From assembly GCF_029982035.1 (NCBI RefSeq), contig NZ_CP104166.1, forward strand, positions 1,426,001-1,490,000: DNA of 64,000 nucleotides, read 5' to 3'. This DNA comes from Megaera polyxenophila. GTDB lineage: Bacteria > Pseudomonadota > Alphaproteobacteria > Rickettsiales > Rickettsiaceae. Position 1 is the first letter of the stretch; each line of letters starts with the position of its first letter. Below, in pieces: positions 45,701-55,452 of this stretch. The position numbers and the translations under genes were made by a program. The notes beneath the pieces were generated by a model. That model did no database searches and was not told where the DNA came from. It was given only the letters and a program-made list of their open reading frames with translations.

Positions 45701-46872
45701 ATTTCGTGTTCGTGCGCTTACAAAAGATTTTAGAGGGACAAATAGTTCTTTCAGGTCCTAAAGCTGTAAAATCAGGTGCGAAGATTGATAGTACTTTATT
45801 ATCTACTTTATCTAAGGGACAGTATTGGCAGTTGATTGTAGAAGATAGCTCCGTAATGGTTGAAATTGAGCAGATTAAGGCTCAATATGATGAAAAGAAA
45901 GATGAGCTTAATAAGCGTTTTACTAGTAAAGTTGAAAAAATACAGAACGGTGACGATTTGCCTCAAGGAGCATTAAAAGTTGTAAAAGTATTTATTGCGA
46001 CAAAACATAAATTGCAACCAGGTGACAAGATGGCTGGACGGCATGGAAATAAGGGCGTGATATCTCGTATTATGCCGGAGGAAGATATGCCTTTCCTGGA
46101 AGATGGTACGGTTATAGACGTGGTATTAAATCCCCTTGGTTTGCCATCGAGGATGAATGTTGGCCAGATATTGGAAACCCATTTGGGATGGGCAGCAAAA
46201 ACTTTAGGTTACAAAGTTGGCAATATGCTGCACGCTTACAATAAAAATGAGTTGGAAGTTGAAGCACTTAAGGACTTTGTCTGTAAGATATATGGTGAAA
46301 GCGATGTTACTTCTAAGCTCAAAAACTTAAAAAAAGAAGAATTTATTGATTTTTGTGAGAAGATAAAAGGAGGGGTTTATTTTGCAACTCCTGTATTTGA
46401 TGGTGCCAAGGCGGGGCATGTTAAAGAAATGTTAGAACTCGCTGATCAACATTCTTCAGGTCAAGTTAAACTGATCGATGGTAGAACTGGAGAATATTTT
46501 GATCGTCACGTAACAGTCGGGTATAAATATCTACTGAAACTGCATCACCTTGTGGATGATAAAATCCATGCTCGTTCTATTGGCCCGTATAGCTTGGTTA
46601 CCCAGCAACCTCTTGGTGGTAAGTCCCATTTTGGTGGTCAAAGGTTTGGAGAGATGGAATGTTGGGCATTGCAAGCTTATGGTGCTGCTTATACATTACA
46701 AGAAATGCTAACTGTTAAATCTGATGATGTAGCAGGTAGAATCAGAATTTACGAGGCTATTGTTAAAGGTGAAGGTAATTTTGAATCAGGTATACCGGAA
46801 TCATTTAACGTTATGATTAAGGAATTTAGATCTCTTTGTTTAAATGTACAATTAGAGGAAAGTTCAGAGTAG
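42772..46872 (+). CDS. rpoB: RNA polymerase beta subunit
   Basis: This 1366-residue protein is the beta subunit of RNA polymerase. The rifampicin region (about residues 515-570) reads [31 protein letters not shown], here given as [13 protein letters not shown] then [18 protein letters not shown]. The position equal to E. coli Ser531 is Ser and that of His526 is His, so no classical resistance change is visible. The C-terminal motifs [13 protein letters not shown] and [17 protein letters not shown] are intact. Some Rickettsia have a Leu973Phe-type change elsewhere; I did not map it. Confidence 0.98.
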   Translation: [1366 protein letters not shown]

Positions 46873-46979
46873 GTTTAGTTTTCGATGCACAATCGTCTAA
46901 ATTTTGTGTGCCGTTTTTTTGAATGTCACTTGGTTTTAAAAGCAAGGTTGCAAGAGTTTAAGTTTGAGGAAAAGCTATT

Positions 46980-49900
46980 ATGTCAACAAGAGTTAATTTT
47001 TACGGTCAATTAAGCAACACTCAACAATTTGATCAAATAAAGATAAATATTGCAAGTCCAGAGCAAATAAGATCTTGGTCTTTTGGAGAGGTAACAAAAC
47101 CTGAAACCATTAACTATCGGACTTTTAAACCTGAAAAAGAGGGGTTGTTTTGTGCCAGGATTTTTGGTCCTGTAAAAGATTACGAATGTTTATGCGGTAA
47201 GTATAAGCGGATGAAATATAAAGGCATCACTTGTGAAAAATGTGGTGTTGAAGTTACTTCTTCTAGGGTTAGAAGGGAGAGAATGGGGCACATTGAGCTT
47301 GCGGCTCCTGTTGCACACATATGGTTTTTAAAGTCCTTGCCATCTAGAATAAGCACCTTGCTTGATATTGCTATGAAGGATCTCGAAAAGATCCTATATT
47401 TTGAAAACTATGTGGTTGTTGATCCAGGTATTTCGCCTCTACAAAAAGGTGATTTACTCAGTGATGATGCTTACATTAAAGCGCAAGATGAGTATGGCGA
47501 AGATAGTTTTGTTGCCTTAATAGGTGCAGAGGTTGTGCAGCGTCTTCTTGCTGAGCTTAACCTTCAAGAACTAAGTATACAACTTCAAACTGAGCTTAGA
47601 GAAACTAATTCTGAAACTAAAAAGAAAAAACTTATTAAGCGTTTAAAACTTGTCGAAGATTTTCTGCATTCGGGTAACAACCCTGAATGGATGATCATTA
47701 ATGTTTTACCGGTTATTCCACCGGAAATAAGACCTCTTGTGATGCTTGATGGTGGAAGATTTGCTACCTCGGACCTTAATGAATTATATAGAAGAGTTAT
47801 TAATAGAAATAACCGCTTGCGTCGATTACTTGAACTAAAAGCTCCAGACATTATTATTCGTAACGAAAAAAGAATGTTACAAGAAGCAGTAGACGCTTTA
47901 TTTGATAATGGTCGTCGTGGCAAGGTAATTAAAAACCCAAACAAACGTCCATTAAAATCTTTAAGCGATATGTTAAAGGGTAAACAGGGACGCTTTAGGC
48001 AAAATTTACTCGGTAAAAGGGTAGACTATTCAGGACGTTCGGTAATTGTGGTTGGCCCTGAACTGAAGTTACATCAGTGTGGTTTGCCAAAGAAAATGGC
48101 GCTGGAATTGTTCAAACCTTTTATATACTCGAAGCTGGAGCTTTATGGGATAGCTACTACCATTAAAGCTGCTAAAAAGATTGTAGAAGCTGAAAGGATA
48201 GAGGTTTGGGATATCTTAGAAGAAGTAATACGTGAACATCCGGTACTTTTAAACAGAGCTCCAACCTTGCATAGATTAGGGATTCAAGCATTTGAACCAT
48301 TACTTATTGAAGGTAAAGCTATTCAGCTGCATCCTCTTGTTTGTGCAGCATTTAATGCGGACTTTGATGGTGACCAGATGGCAGTGCACATACCACTTTC
48401 CATAGAGGCTCAGCTTGAAGCAAGGGTACTGATGATGTCGACAAATAATATTTTGAGCCCTGCTAACGGTAAGCCTATTATTTCTGCGGATAAAGACGTC
48501 GTACTTGGCTTATATTACTTAACCCTTGAACTTTCAGGAGAACCAGGGGAAGGGATGGTCTTTGCCGATATGGCTGAAGTAGAGTTTGCCCTTTATGAAA
48601 AAATAGTAACTTTACATTCTAAAATTCGTTTTCGGATGGAAGTTATTAATTCTGAAGGAGAACAGGTTGAGAATATTGTTGAAACAACACCAGGTAGGTT
48701 AATTCTGGGTGAATTAATACCTAAAAATAACGCAAATATTGATTTCAGGTTAGTAAATAAGCAAATGACCAAGAAAACAATTTCTAATGCTATTGACTCT
48801 GTTTATCGTTATTGCGGTCAGAAAGCGACAGTAATATTTGCCGACCATTTAATGCAATTAGGTTTTAAATATGCTTGTCAGTCTGGTATTTCTTTTGGTA
48901 TGGATGATATGGTAATTCCTGCTTCAAAAGGTAAACATATAAAAGAGACATCAGCTTTGGTTAAGGAGTTTGAACAGCAATATTCAGAAGGTCTTATTAC
49001 TTTTGGAGAAAAATTTAATAAAGTAGTTGATGCTTGGTCTGCTTGTACGGATAAAGTTGCTACCGATATGATGGAGGACATTGCAAAGCCCGCATCTAAT
49101 GATAGCGGTATATATCAAAATACTGTACACAAATTGAATTCAATTCATATGATGGCTATTTCCGGGGCCAGAGGATCTGCCGCTCAGATAAAACAGCTTG
49201 CTGGTATGCGTGGACTTATGACAAAACCTTCAGGTGAAATTATTGAAACTCCTATTATTTCAAATTTTAGAGAAGGATTAACTGTTAGGGAGTATTTTAA
49301 CTCTACCCATGGTGCTCGTAAAGGTCTTGCGGATACGGCTCTTAAAACTGCAAATTCGGGGTATTTAACTAGAAGGCTGGTGGACGTAGCTCAAAATTGT
49401 ATTATTACAGAATATGATTGTGGTACGACAGATGGTATAGAAATTAAAACTATTATAGATGGTGGGGAAGTCTTAATGTCTCTAGCTGATCAGATTTTAG
49501 GAAGGTCAGTTACCGCTGATATTTACCACCCTGTAACAAACAAACTTATAATATCTGCAGGGGATTTAATTGATGAAGAAAAACTAGAAAAAATAGAAGC
49601 TTCTGGATTAGATTTCCTTAAAGCTAGGTCTGTTCTTACATGTAAAACCGATTTAGGTATATGTGCTAAATGCTATGGTCGTGATTTATCAACTGGTTCA
49701 ATTGTCTCTATAGGTGAGGCTGTGGGAGTAATTGCTGCTCAGTCCATTGGAGAACCTGGAACTCAGCTTACTATGAGAACATTCCATATTGGTGGTGCTG
49801 CTACTAAGGGAGCAGAAATATCCTCTATAGAGGCTTCTTACGATTCGAAAGTAAAAATTATAGGACGTAATTTAGTTGTGAATTCAGAAGGTTGCCAGAT

Positions 49901-51125
49901 AGTAATGAGCCGTGCATGCGAAGTTTTATTTATTGATGAAAAGGGTAACGAGCGTGCAAGGAACAAAGTGCCATATGGGGCGAGGTTGATGGTTGACGAT
50001 GGTTATATGGTACAAAAAGGGCAGAAAATTGCTGAGTGGGATCCTTATACTATTCCGATCATTACCGAAAAATCAGGGAAGGTTTTATTTACTGATATGA
50101 TAGAAGGATTATCGGTCAGGGACGTTATGGATGATACTACTGGAATATCGAGTAAAGTAGTAATTGAATCAAAACAATATTCCAGGGGAGTGGATTTACG
50201 TCCGCGTATACAGTTATTGGATTCGAGCGGAAAAAAAGTTGAATTATCAAACGGGATGGAAGCTAAGTATTATTTACCGGTGAATGCGGTCCTTAGTGTT
50301 ACTGACGGTTATGAGGTTGCTGCTGGGGATATTTTAGCTCGTATTCCTCGAGAATCCACAAAAACAAGGGATATTACCGGTGGTCTTCCTAGAGTCGCCG
50401 AACTTGTAGAAGCAAGAAGACCTAAGGATCATGCAGTGATTGCAGACGTAGAGGGGCGTATTGAGTTTGGTAAAGATTATAAGTCAAAAAGAAGAATTAT
50501 TTTACATCCGTCTGATGGGTCTGAGCCAATTGAATATATGCTTCCTAAAGGAAAACATGTGGTTGTAAATGAGGGTGACTTTGTCAAAAAAGGAGACATG
50601 ATTATCGACGGTAATCCTGTTCTCCAGGATATTTTAAAAGTCATGGGAGTTGAAGCTCTGGCAAGGTATATGGTTCAAGAAATTCAAGCTGTTTATAGAC
50701 TGCAAGGGGTAAAAATCGATGATAAGCATATTGAAGTTGTAATTCGCCAGATGCTGCAGAAAGTAGAAATTACTCATACCGGTGATACTACATTTACAAT
50801 TGGAGAATTGGTTGATGCTGCTGAACTTGAGGATATCAATAAGAAACTTGTAAAAAATAGTGGTGATCCTGCTTGTGCAGAGCCGGTGCTGCAGGGTATT
50901 ACTAAAGCTTCGCTTCAAACAAATTCTTTTATATCGGCTGCATCTTTCATGGAAACAACCAAAGTTTTGACTGAAGCTGCTGTTGCCGGTAAACTAGATA
51001 AACTGATTGGTTTAAAAGAAAATGTGATAGTTGGTCGGTTAATACCTGCTGGTACAGGCTTTTATATGAATATTGCTAAAAAAGAAGCACAGAGTCGAGA
51101 TAAAAAAATTATTGAAAATCAGTAA
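46980..51125 (+). CDS. rpoC: RNA polymerase beta-prime subunit
   Basis: This 1381-residue subunit carries the catalytic Mg site NADFDGDQMAVH (near residue 459). The N-terminal zinc finger is present (CLCGKYKRMKYKGITCEKCG). A second zinc site appears as CKTDLGICAKCYGRDL, and the trigger-loop region as GEAVGVIAAQSIGEPGTQL. It starts 107 bases after rpoB, longer than the usual spacing. GAGGAAAAG precedes the ATG. A strong hairpin follows. Confidence 0.98.
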   Translation: MSTRVNFYGQLSNTQQFDQIKINIASPEQIRSWSFGEVTKPETINYRTFKPEKEGLFCARIFGPVKDYECLCGKYKRMKYKGITCEKCGVEVTSSRVRRERMGHIELAAPVAHIWFLKSLPSRISTLLDIAMKDLEKILYFENYVVVDPGISPLQKGDLLSDDAYIKAQDEYGEDSFVALIGAEVVQRLLAELNLQELSIQLQTELRETNSETKKKKLIKRLKLVEDFLHSGNNPEWMIINVLPVIPPEIRPLVMLDGGRFATSDLNELYRRVINRNNRLRRLLELKAPDIIIRNEKRMLQEAVDALFDNGRRGKVIKNPNKRPLKSLSDMLKGKQGRFRQNLLGKRVDYSGRSVIVVGPELKLHQCGLPKKMALELFKPFIYSKLELYGIATTIKAAKKIVEAERIEVWDILEEVIREHPVLLNRAPTLHRLGIQAFEPLLIEGKAIQLHPLVCAAFNADFDGDQMAVHIPLSIEAQLEARVLMMSTNNILSPANGKPIISADKDVVLGLYYLTLELSGEPGEGMVFADMAEVEFALYEKIVTLHSKIRFRMEVINSEGEQVENIVETTPGRLILGELIPKNNANIDFRLVNKQMTKKTISNAIDSVYRYCGQKATVIFADHLMQLGFKYACQSGISFGMDDMVIPASKGKHIKETSALVKEFEQQYSEGLITFGEKFNKVVDAWSACTDKVATDMMEDIAKPASNDSGIYQNTVHKLNSIHMMAISGARGSAAQIKQLAGMRGLMTKPSGEIIETPIISNFREGLTVREYFNSTHGARKGLADTALKTANSGYLTRRLVDVAQNCIITEYDCGTTDGIEIKTIIDGGEVLMSLADQILGRSVTADIYHPVTNKLIISAGDLIDEEKLEKIEASGLDFLKARSVLTCKTDLGICAKCYGRDLSTGSIVSIGEAVGVIAAQSIGEPGTQLTMRTFHIGGAATKGAEISSIEASYDSKVKIIGRNLVVNSEGCQIVMSRACEVLFIDEKGNERARNKVPYGARLMVDDGYMVQKGQKIAEWDPYTIPIITEKSGKVLFTDMIEGLSVRDVMDDTTGISSKVVIESKQYSRGVDLRPRIQLLDSSGKKVELSNGMEAKYYLPVNAVLSVTDGYEVAAGDILARIPRESTKTRDITGGLPRVAELVEARRPKDHAVIADVEGRIEFGKDYKSKRRIILHPSDGSEPIEYMLPKGKHVVVNEGDFVKKGDMIIDGNPVLQDILKVMGVEALARYMVQEIQAVYRLQGVKIDDKHIEVVIRQMLQKVEITHTGDTTFTIGELVDAAELEDINKKLVKNSGDPACAEPVLQGITKASLQTNSFISAASFMETTKVLTEAAVAGKLDKLIGLKENVIVGRLIPAGTGFYMNIAKKEAQSRDKKIIENQ

Positions 51126-51130
51126 AATTG

Positions 51131-51173
51131 GCCCTGATTAAATTTACTCTTCTTATGTAAATTTAATCAGGGC
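51131..51173 (+). terminator. Strong hairpin terminator after rpoC
   Basis: GCCCTGATTAAATTTAC (51131-51147) pairs perfectly over 17 bases with 51157-51173 around a 9-base loop. It lies six bases past the rpoC stop. The following bases are not a clean T run, so release may be helped by Rho or the hairpin may protect the 3' end. Confidence 0.75.
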
Positions 51174-51862
51174 GAGGTTATGTTCAGATAAGTAGCCTAG
51201 TATCCTCTATTGCCAAAATAAACTGCAAATTTTTAAATTTTTGGGTTTGTTTATTTTTGAGAACCTCCAGGCTTTTTCTTGTTAATAATAATGAGAAGTT
51301 ATTGTAGGTCAAAAAACTGTATAGCTATAATCCTTGCTAAGTGTATTTTTGTGTTGATTTTTTTATGGCTAGTTTAAAACGAAACTTCGGCTTTTTTTCT
51401 ATTTATCCTGCAATTTGAATAGTAGCTTTTATAAGGTTATTTATATTTTTTATTATCTGAAATAAAATTAACACCACAGAATATTAAACATAAAAACCCT
51501 CGTAACCCTTGGAGTTTAAGAATTACGAGGGTTATAAAGGTAGAAGTCATTGCCTAGGATTTGTTTATATAACGCGAGTTTCGCATTAGAAAGATGGCTG
51601 TACAGCAGTAAAGAACTAGGTTATAGGTTACTTCATTTCACAAAATAATAGAAATAACCTATGAAAATGGATTTTACAGAAATATACTCTCACTTCGATG
51701 ACTTTTTAAAAGAATTAGATAGCAAGAAAGGTTTGATCGCAAATAACAGCAATAAAACAGTCTCTCAGAGCAAGCTTAATAGAAGCAAAATTATATAACA
51801 ATAATAATAGGATACTGGCACTATATACTATTTACATAATAATTTTTAGTATCATTAATTGG
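51174..51862. other. Gene-poor stretch with hairpins and a transposase scrap
   Basis: AACCCTCGTAA (51495-51505) pairs with TTACGAGGGTT (51523-51533). ATAGGTTA (51623-51630) pairs with TAACCTAT (51655-51662), overlapping the ATG of the fragment at 51661. Apart from that short frame I see no gene. The region may be the remains of an insertion sequence between rpoC and the convergent TPR gene. Confidence 0.45.
51661..51798 (+). pseudogene. Possible transposase N-terminal fragment
   Basis: A 45-codon frame begins MKMDFTEIYSHFDDFLKELD. This resembles the start of IS982-type transposases, which open with a similar helix containing a DDF motif. The rest of a transposase is missing, with only low-complexity Ser/Asn/Lys residues following. 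The match is short, so the call is tentative. Confidence 0.3.
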
Positions 51863-53053
51863 TTAAATTGAAGTTTCTTCTCCAACTAATCCCATTACCT
51901 CTTTGATTACGTGTTCTGATCCGGATACAAATTCTGCACCACCATCTCCTACATAATAATTAAAGATCAGATTTACTATTTCTATAGGTTTTTTTATTGA
52001 TTTATCTAGCTCCTCGGTTAATCCTTCATCAATAGCTTTCAGTAAACTAGGGAGATATTTTCTAGCTTGGCTCAAGTACCAAGAACTTCTTTCACTTATT
52101 AAAATAGATATTCCATCTCCATTCTTACCAATCTCTATACAAGATAAAGATGCATGAATATAAGCATCAATAAAACTAGGCATAACCTTTAAAACCTGCT
52201 CGTAATAGGATAATGCGGTGTTGTAGTCTTTGTTTGTAAAAGCAATATTCCCTCTTTCATAATGGGCTTTATAGTGCAGTTTGAGAGTATCTTGCGGATC
52301 GTGATTAATAATTTTTTCAAGAGCAACAACAGTTCCACATCTGAAATAATAATCTGCAGCGTGTTTTAAAAATTCACTTTCTTCGGAAAACCCTAATTTA
52401 TGTAAAAAAGCAAGAGCCTCCGCTATGTTAAAATTAACCTTACTTAAAGTAGATTCGTCAGCTGTTTCCTTCAAAATTGTTTTGTTAGAAGCAATAACTT
52501 GCTGTAAAGATTTACTAATAGTTGTTAAGTTTTTAAAATCAGGATTTTTTATCTTTGCGAGACTAGTAAGATAACAATCAGTAAACTTCAGAGGATTTAA
52601 TGATGCTGCTTTTGTAAAGTGCATAATTGCATTATACAAATCACCAATTTTTAAGTAACTACTACCTAGAACTTGATGAGCATCATCATGATTAGGTTTT
52701 AATTTTATCAATTCTCCAAAATTCTTAATTACCTCAGGAAAATTACCAAGCTTAAAATAAATCCCACCTAAGGCGTAATAAGCATCTATATATTTAGGAT
52801 TCAAATCTATCACTTTCTCAAAATGCTTAGTAGCCTCAGAAAATTTACTAAGGCGGAGGTTGGAATGTCCTAAATAAAAATGGGTTTTTATGTGATTAGG
52901 ATCAATTTTGGTTACTTTCTCAAAACTATCAATTGCTTCTCTGAACTTCCCAAGCTTATAATTAGAATAACCTGTACTTAAATAAGTTTCTAACTCTATA
53001 GGGTATAAGCTGGCTATTTCTTCTCCCTTACGCTTCCGTGTTGACTTTGACAT
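51863..53053 (-). CDS. Tetratricopeptide-repeat protein
   Basis: This 396-residue protein has at least four consecutive TPR units in residues about 18-155, each with the spaced G-K-EAI-FEK-NP pattern. Examples are GKFREAIDSFEKVTKIDPN, SKFSEATKHFEKVIDLNPK and GNFPEVIKNFGELIKLKPN. A further pair covers about 270-310 (DYNTALSYYEQVLKVMPSF). The N-terminus is basic (MSKSTRKRKGEE) and no signal peptide or membrane helix is seen. TPR domains bind other proteins. In Rickettsiales such proteins can be cytoplasmic chaperones or secreted effectors; the sequence does not decide. It follows recG in the same direction after a gap of about 110 bases. Confidence 0.85.
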   Translation of the reverse strand: MSKSTRKRKGEEIASLYPIELETYLSTGYSNYKLGKFREAIDSFEKVTKIDPNHIKTHFYLGHSNLRLSKFSEATKHFEKVIDLNPKYIDAYYALGGIYFKLGNFPEVIKNFGELIKLKPNHDDAHQVLGSSYLKIGDLYNAIMHFTKAASLNPLKFTDCYLTSLAKIKNPDFKNLTTISKSLQQVIASNKTILKETADESTLSKVNFNIAEALAFLHKLGFSEESEFLKHAADYYFRCGTVVALEKIINHDPQDTLKLHYKAHYERGNIAFTNKDYNTALSYYEQVLKVMPSFIDAYIHASLSCIEIGKNGDGISILISERSSWYLSQARKYLPSLLKAIDEGLTEELDKSIKKPIEIVNLIFNYYVGDGGAEFVSGSEHVIKEVMGLVGEETSI

Positions 53054-53163
53054 AATTAATTATTGATTAATAAAAACAGGAAATAATGCCTTTATTTAGG
53101 ATAATTTAGTAATATTGTCAACTAAAAAATAAATAATTATAAAATTTATAACCTATAATTGTA

Positions 53164-55263
53164 TCATCCACTTTTAATCAGTTCCTGATTATTTCTGGCA
53201 AATAGGGTAATTTGAAAATCAATAAACTTATTTATTTCGAGTGATTTTATAAGATTATTTGCATGTAGTAAAATTCTTAAATCTCTGGTAAGATCCGCAA
53301 AAAAGAAAACAGGTTCACCGCTCTGCTTAGTACCTAAGATTTCCCCTCCGCCTCTTAGTACCAGGTCCTGTTCAGCAATATAGAAACCATCGTTACTTTC
53401 TCTCATGATTTTAAGCCTTTCCCTAGCAAATTTGGATAATTTTTTTGGGTTATACATAAGTAAACAATAAGATTGTTTGCTTCCTCGTCCTACTCTACCT
53501 CTTAGTTGATGAAGCTGGGCAAGGCCAAATTTTTCAGCATTTTCGATAATAATCAAATTGCTATCCGGAACATCAATACCCACTTCAATAACTGTTGTTG
53601 CAACCAATATACGAACTTTACCGTTTTTAAACTCCTGCATTACCTGATCTTTAAGCGCTGCTTTCATTTTTCCGTGGATCATAGCAACCTGGTTGGGATA
53701 CGCCTTATCTAGTTCAATAAATCTGGTGCTTACGTCAGAAAATAAAGAAAGATCTGGATTTTCTTCTTCAGAAAAAATCGTTTTTAATGTTTCATCTGAT
53801 TTATCGATTAAAGGACATACCCAATAAATTTTTTCTCCTAGTTGTAATTTTTTATTTAGTGAGGTGATAACTTCGAATCTTTTTTCGCTAGAAATTGCAG
53901 AGGTAATTATAGGTAAGCGGTTGCGTGGTTTAGTTTTAAGTTGGGAGACGCTCATATCTCCGAACATCGTTAAAGTTAAACTCCGTGGGATAGGGGTAGC
54001 TGTCATAACAAGTACATCGGGATGGGAAGCTTTTTTGATTAATTCTAGTCTTTGTTCAACGCCAAACCTATGCTGTTCATCAATAATAATATATCCTAAA
54101 TCCTTAAATTCTACGCCTTTTTGAAATAAAGCATGAGTGCCAATTAATATATCCACCTTACCGTCTGCTAAATCTTTTTTTAATTGTAGTTGATGTTTTA
54201 CCGGAGTTTTGCCTGTTAGTAACTCAACTTTAATTGTAGTGTTTTCTAAAGCACTACAGAAAAATTGATAGTGCTGAGCACTTAGCAAGTCGGTTGGGGT
54301 CATTAATGCTGTTTGTGTTCCTGAGTTTACGACATTTAACATCGTCAGAAGGGCCACTAGTGTTTTTCCAGAGCCCACGTCTCCTTGCAACATACGCATC
54401 ATTTGTATATCAGCAAATTGGTCAGCTTCTATCTCCTTAATTGCCTTTAATTGGCCTTCGGTTAACTCGAAACCAAGCTTTTCTAGAACTAATTTATGTA
54501 ACTCATGGTTTGAAGGAAATGATCTGCCCTGTCTCTTTTGTTCTTCGGTTTTAATTTTTACCAATGATGCCTGATTGGCAAACAATTCTCTCTCTGCTAG
54601 TTTTTGTATATTCAAACTTATATTTCTTTCAATATCATAATTTGCCCCCGAATAGCCAATTAGGTGTAAATTTTTGATCTCGCTGAGTAATTCATCTATA
54701 TATTTTCTTTCTTCTATTTTTTGTTCAGAGAAAGACTTCTTTGTATTAATAGCATTTTCTAGAATGCTAATAGCTTCCCTGATATAACTGTATAATTGCT
54801 TGTTTACTATACCGTAAGTAAGTGGATAGACAGGCATTACAGGCGTAGTTAAATTTTGTTTAAATATAAATTCCGGATGGCTTATTTGTAAAGAATGGTC
54901 AAAAATTTCTACTTTACCGGTAACAATATATTTCTGACCGACTCTTAATTTGCTAAAAATGAACGGATGAATTTTACTAAAAAAAACCAGAATAATCGTC
55001 CCTGTAGTATTAGAAACCTTAATCTTAAGTGGAGACCGTTTTGAAGAAGGGCGAAGTACATCATCTATTGTTACTTCTGTTTGAATTAGCTCACCATTTT
55101 TTACTTTTGTTAGGTCAGGGTTTATTTTAATAAAGTTATAAGCAATCGGTTTGTAAAAAAGCAAATCCCTCAGATTAGCGATTTTAAGGCGTTTGAGAGC
55201 TTTTTGAGCCGGTTCTGATAGGTGCAATAATGACTTAACCTGCTGAAAAAATATATCGTACAT
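53164..55263 (-). CDS. recG: ATP-dependent DNA helicase RecG
   Basis: This 699-residue helicase remodels stalled forks and Holliday junctions. The N-terminal wedge/OB domain has LTKVKNGELIQTEVTIDDVL and VGQKYIVTGKV. Helicase motif I is LQGDVGSGKTLVALL (about residues 290-304), motif II DEQHRFGVEQR (about 392), and motif III MTATPIPRSL. The later ATTVIEVGIDVPDSN and QLRGRVGRG complete the set. Length is normal. It is downstream of groL on the same strand but separated by a strong terminator. Confidence 0.97.
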   Translation of the reverse strand: MYDIFFQQVKSLLHLSEPAQKALKRLKIANLRDLLFYKPIAYNFIKINPDLTKVKNGELIQTEVTIDDVLRPSSKRSPLKIKVSNTTGTIILVFFSKIHPFIFSKLRVGQKYIVTGKVEIFDHSLQISHPEFIFKQNLTTPVMPVYPLTYGIVNKQLYSYIREAISILENAINTKKSFSEQKIEERKYIDELLSEIKNLHLIGYSGANYDIERNISLNIQKLAERELFANQASLVKIKTEEQKRQGRSFPSNHELHKLVLEKLGFELTEGQLKAIKEIEADQFADIQMMRMLQGDVGSGKTLVALLTMLNVVNSGTQTALMTPTDLLSAQHYQFFCSALENTTIKVELLTGKTPVKHQLQLKKDLADGKVDILIGTHALFQKGVEFKDLGYIIIDEQHRFGVEQRLELIKKASHPDVLVMTATPIPRSLTLTMFGDMSVSQLKTKPRNRLPIITSAISSEKRFEVITSLNKKLQLGEKIYWVCPLIDKSDETLKTIFSEEENPDLSLFSDVSTRFIELDKAYPNQVAMIHGKMKAALKDQVMQEFKNGKVRILVATTVIEVGIDVPDSNLIIIENAEKFGLAQLHQLRGRVGRGSKQSYCLLMYNPKKLSKFARERLKIMRESNDGFYIAEQDLVLRGGGEILGTKQSGEPVFFFADLTRDLRILLHANNLIKSLEINKFIDFQITLFARNNQELIKSG

Positions 55264-55296
55264 ATTTAAATTTGTTCCTGCCGTTGGAGGCTATAA

Positions 55297-55320
55297 TATT
55301 AGTTTTATATAAAACTAATA
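55297..55320. repeat. 24-bp perfect palindrome before recG
   Basis: TATTAGTTTTAT and its exact inverse meet at 55308/55309. It lies about 35 bases upstream of the recG start on the minus strand, so it may be an operator or a hairpin in the recG leader. Confidence 0.45.
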
Positions 55321-55404
55321 CCAAAAGTTATGATAAAACTTCTTCTACACTAGTTAAATAAGAATTAGTGTTTTTTAGACCTTATTCTAGTTTAACTCCA
55401 GGAT

Positions 55405-55452
55405 AAAAACAAAAAGAGATTGCTTTTATAAAAGCAATCTCTTTTTGTTTTT
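55405..55452 (-). terminator. 48-bp perfect palindromic terminator after groL
   Basis: The bases are a perfect inverted repeat centred between 55428 and 55429, with A and T runs at the outer edges. Read from the minus strand it forms a GAGATTGC stem followed by T residues. This is a strong rho-independent stop for groS-groL and, because it is symmetric, works in either direction. Confidence 0.8.
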
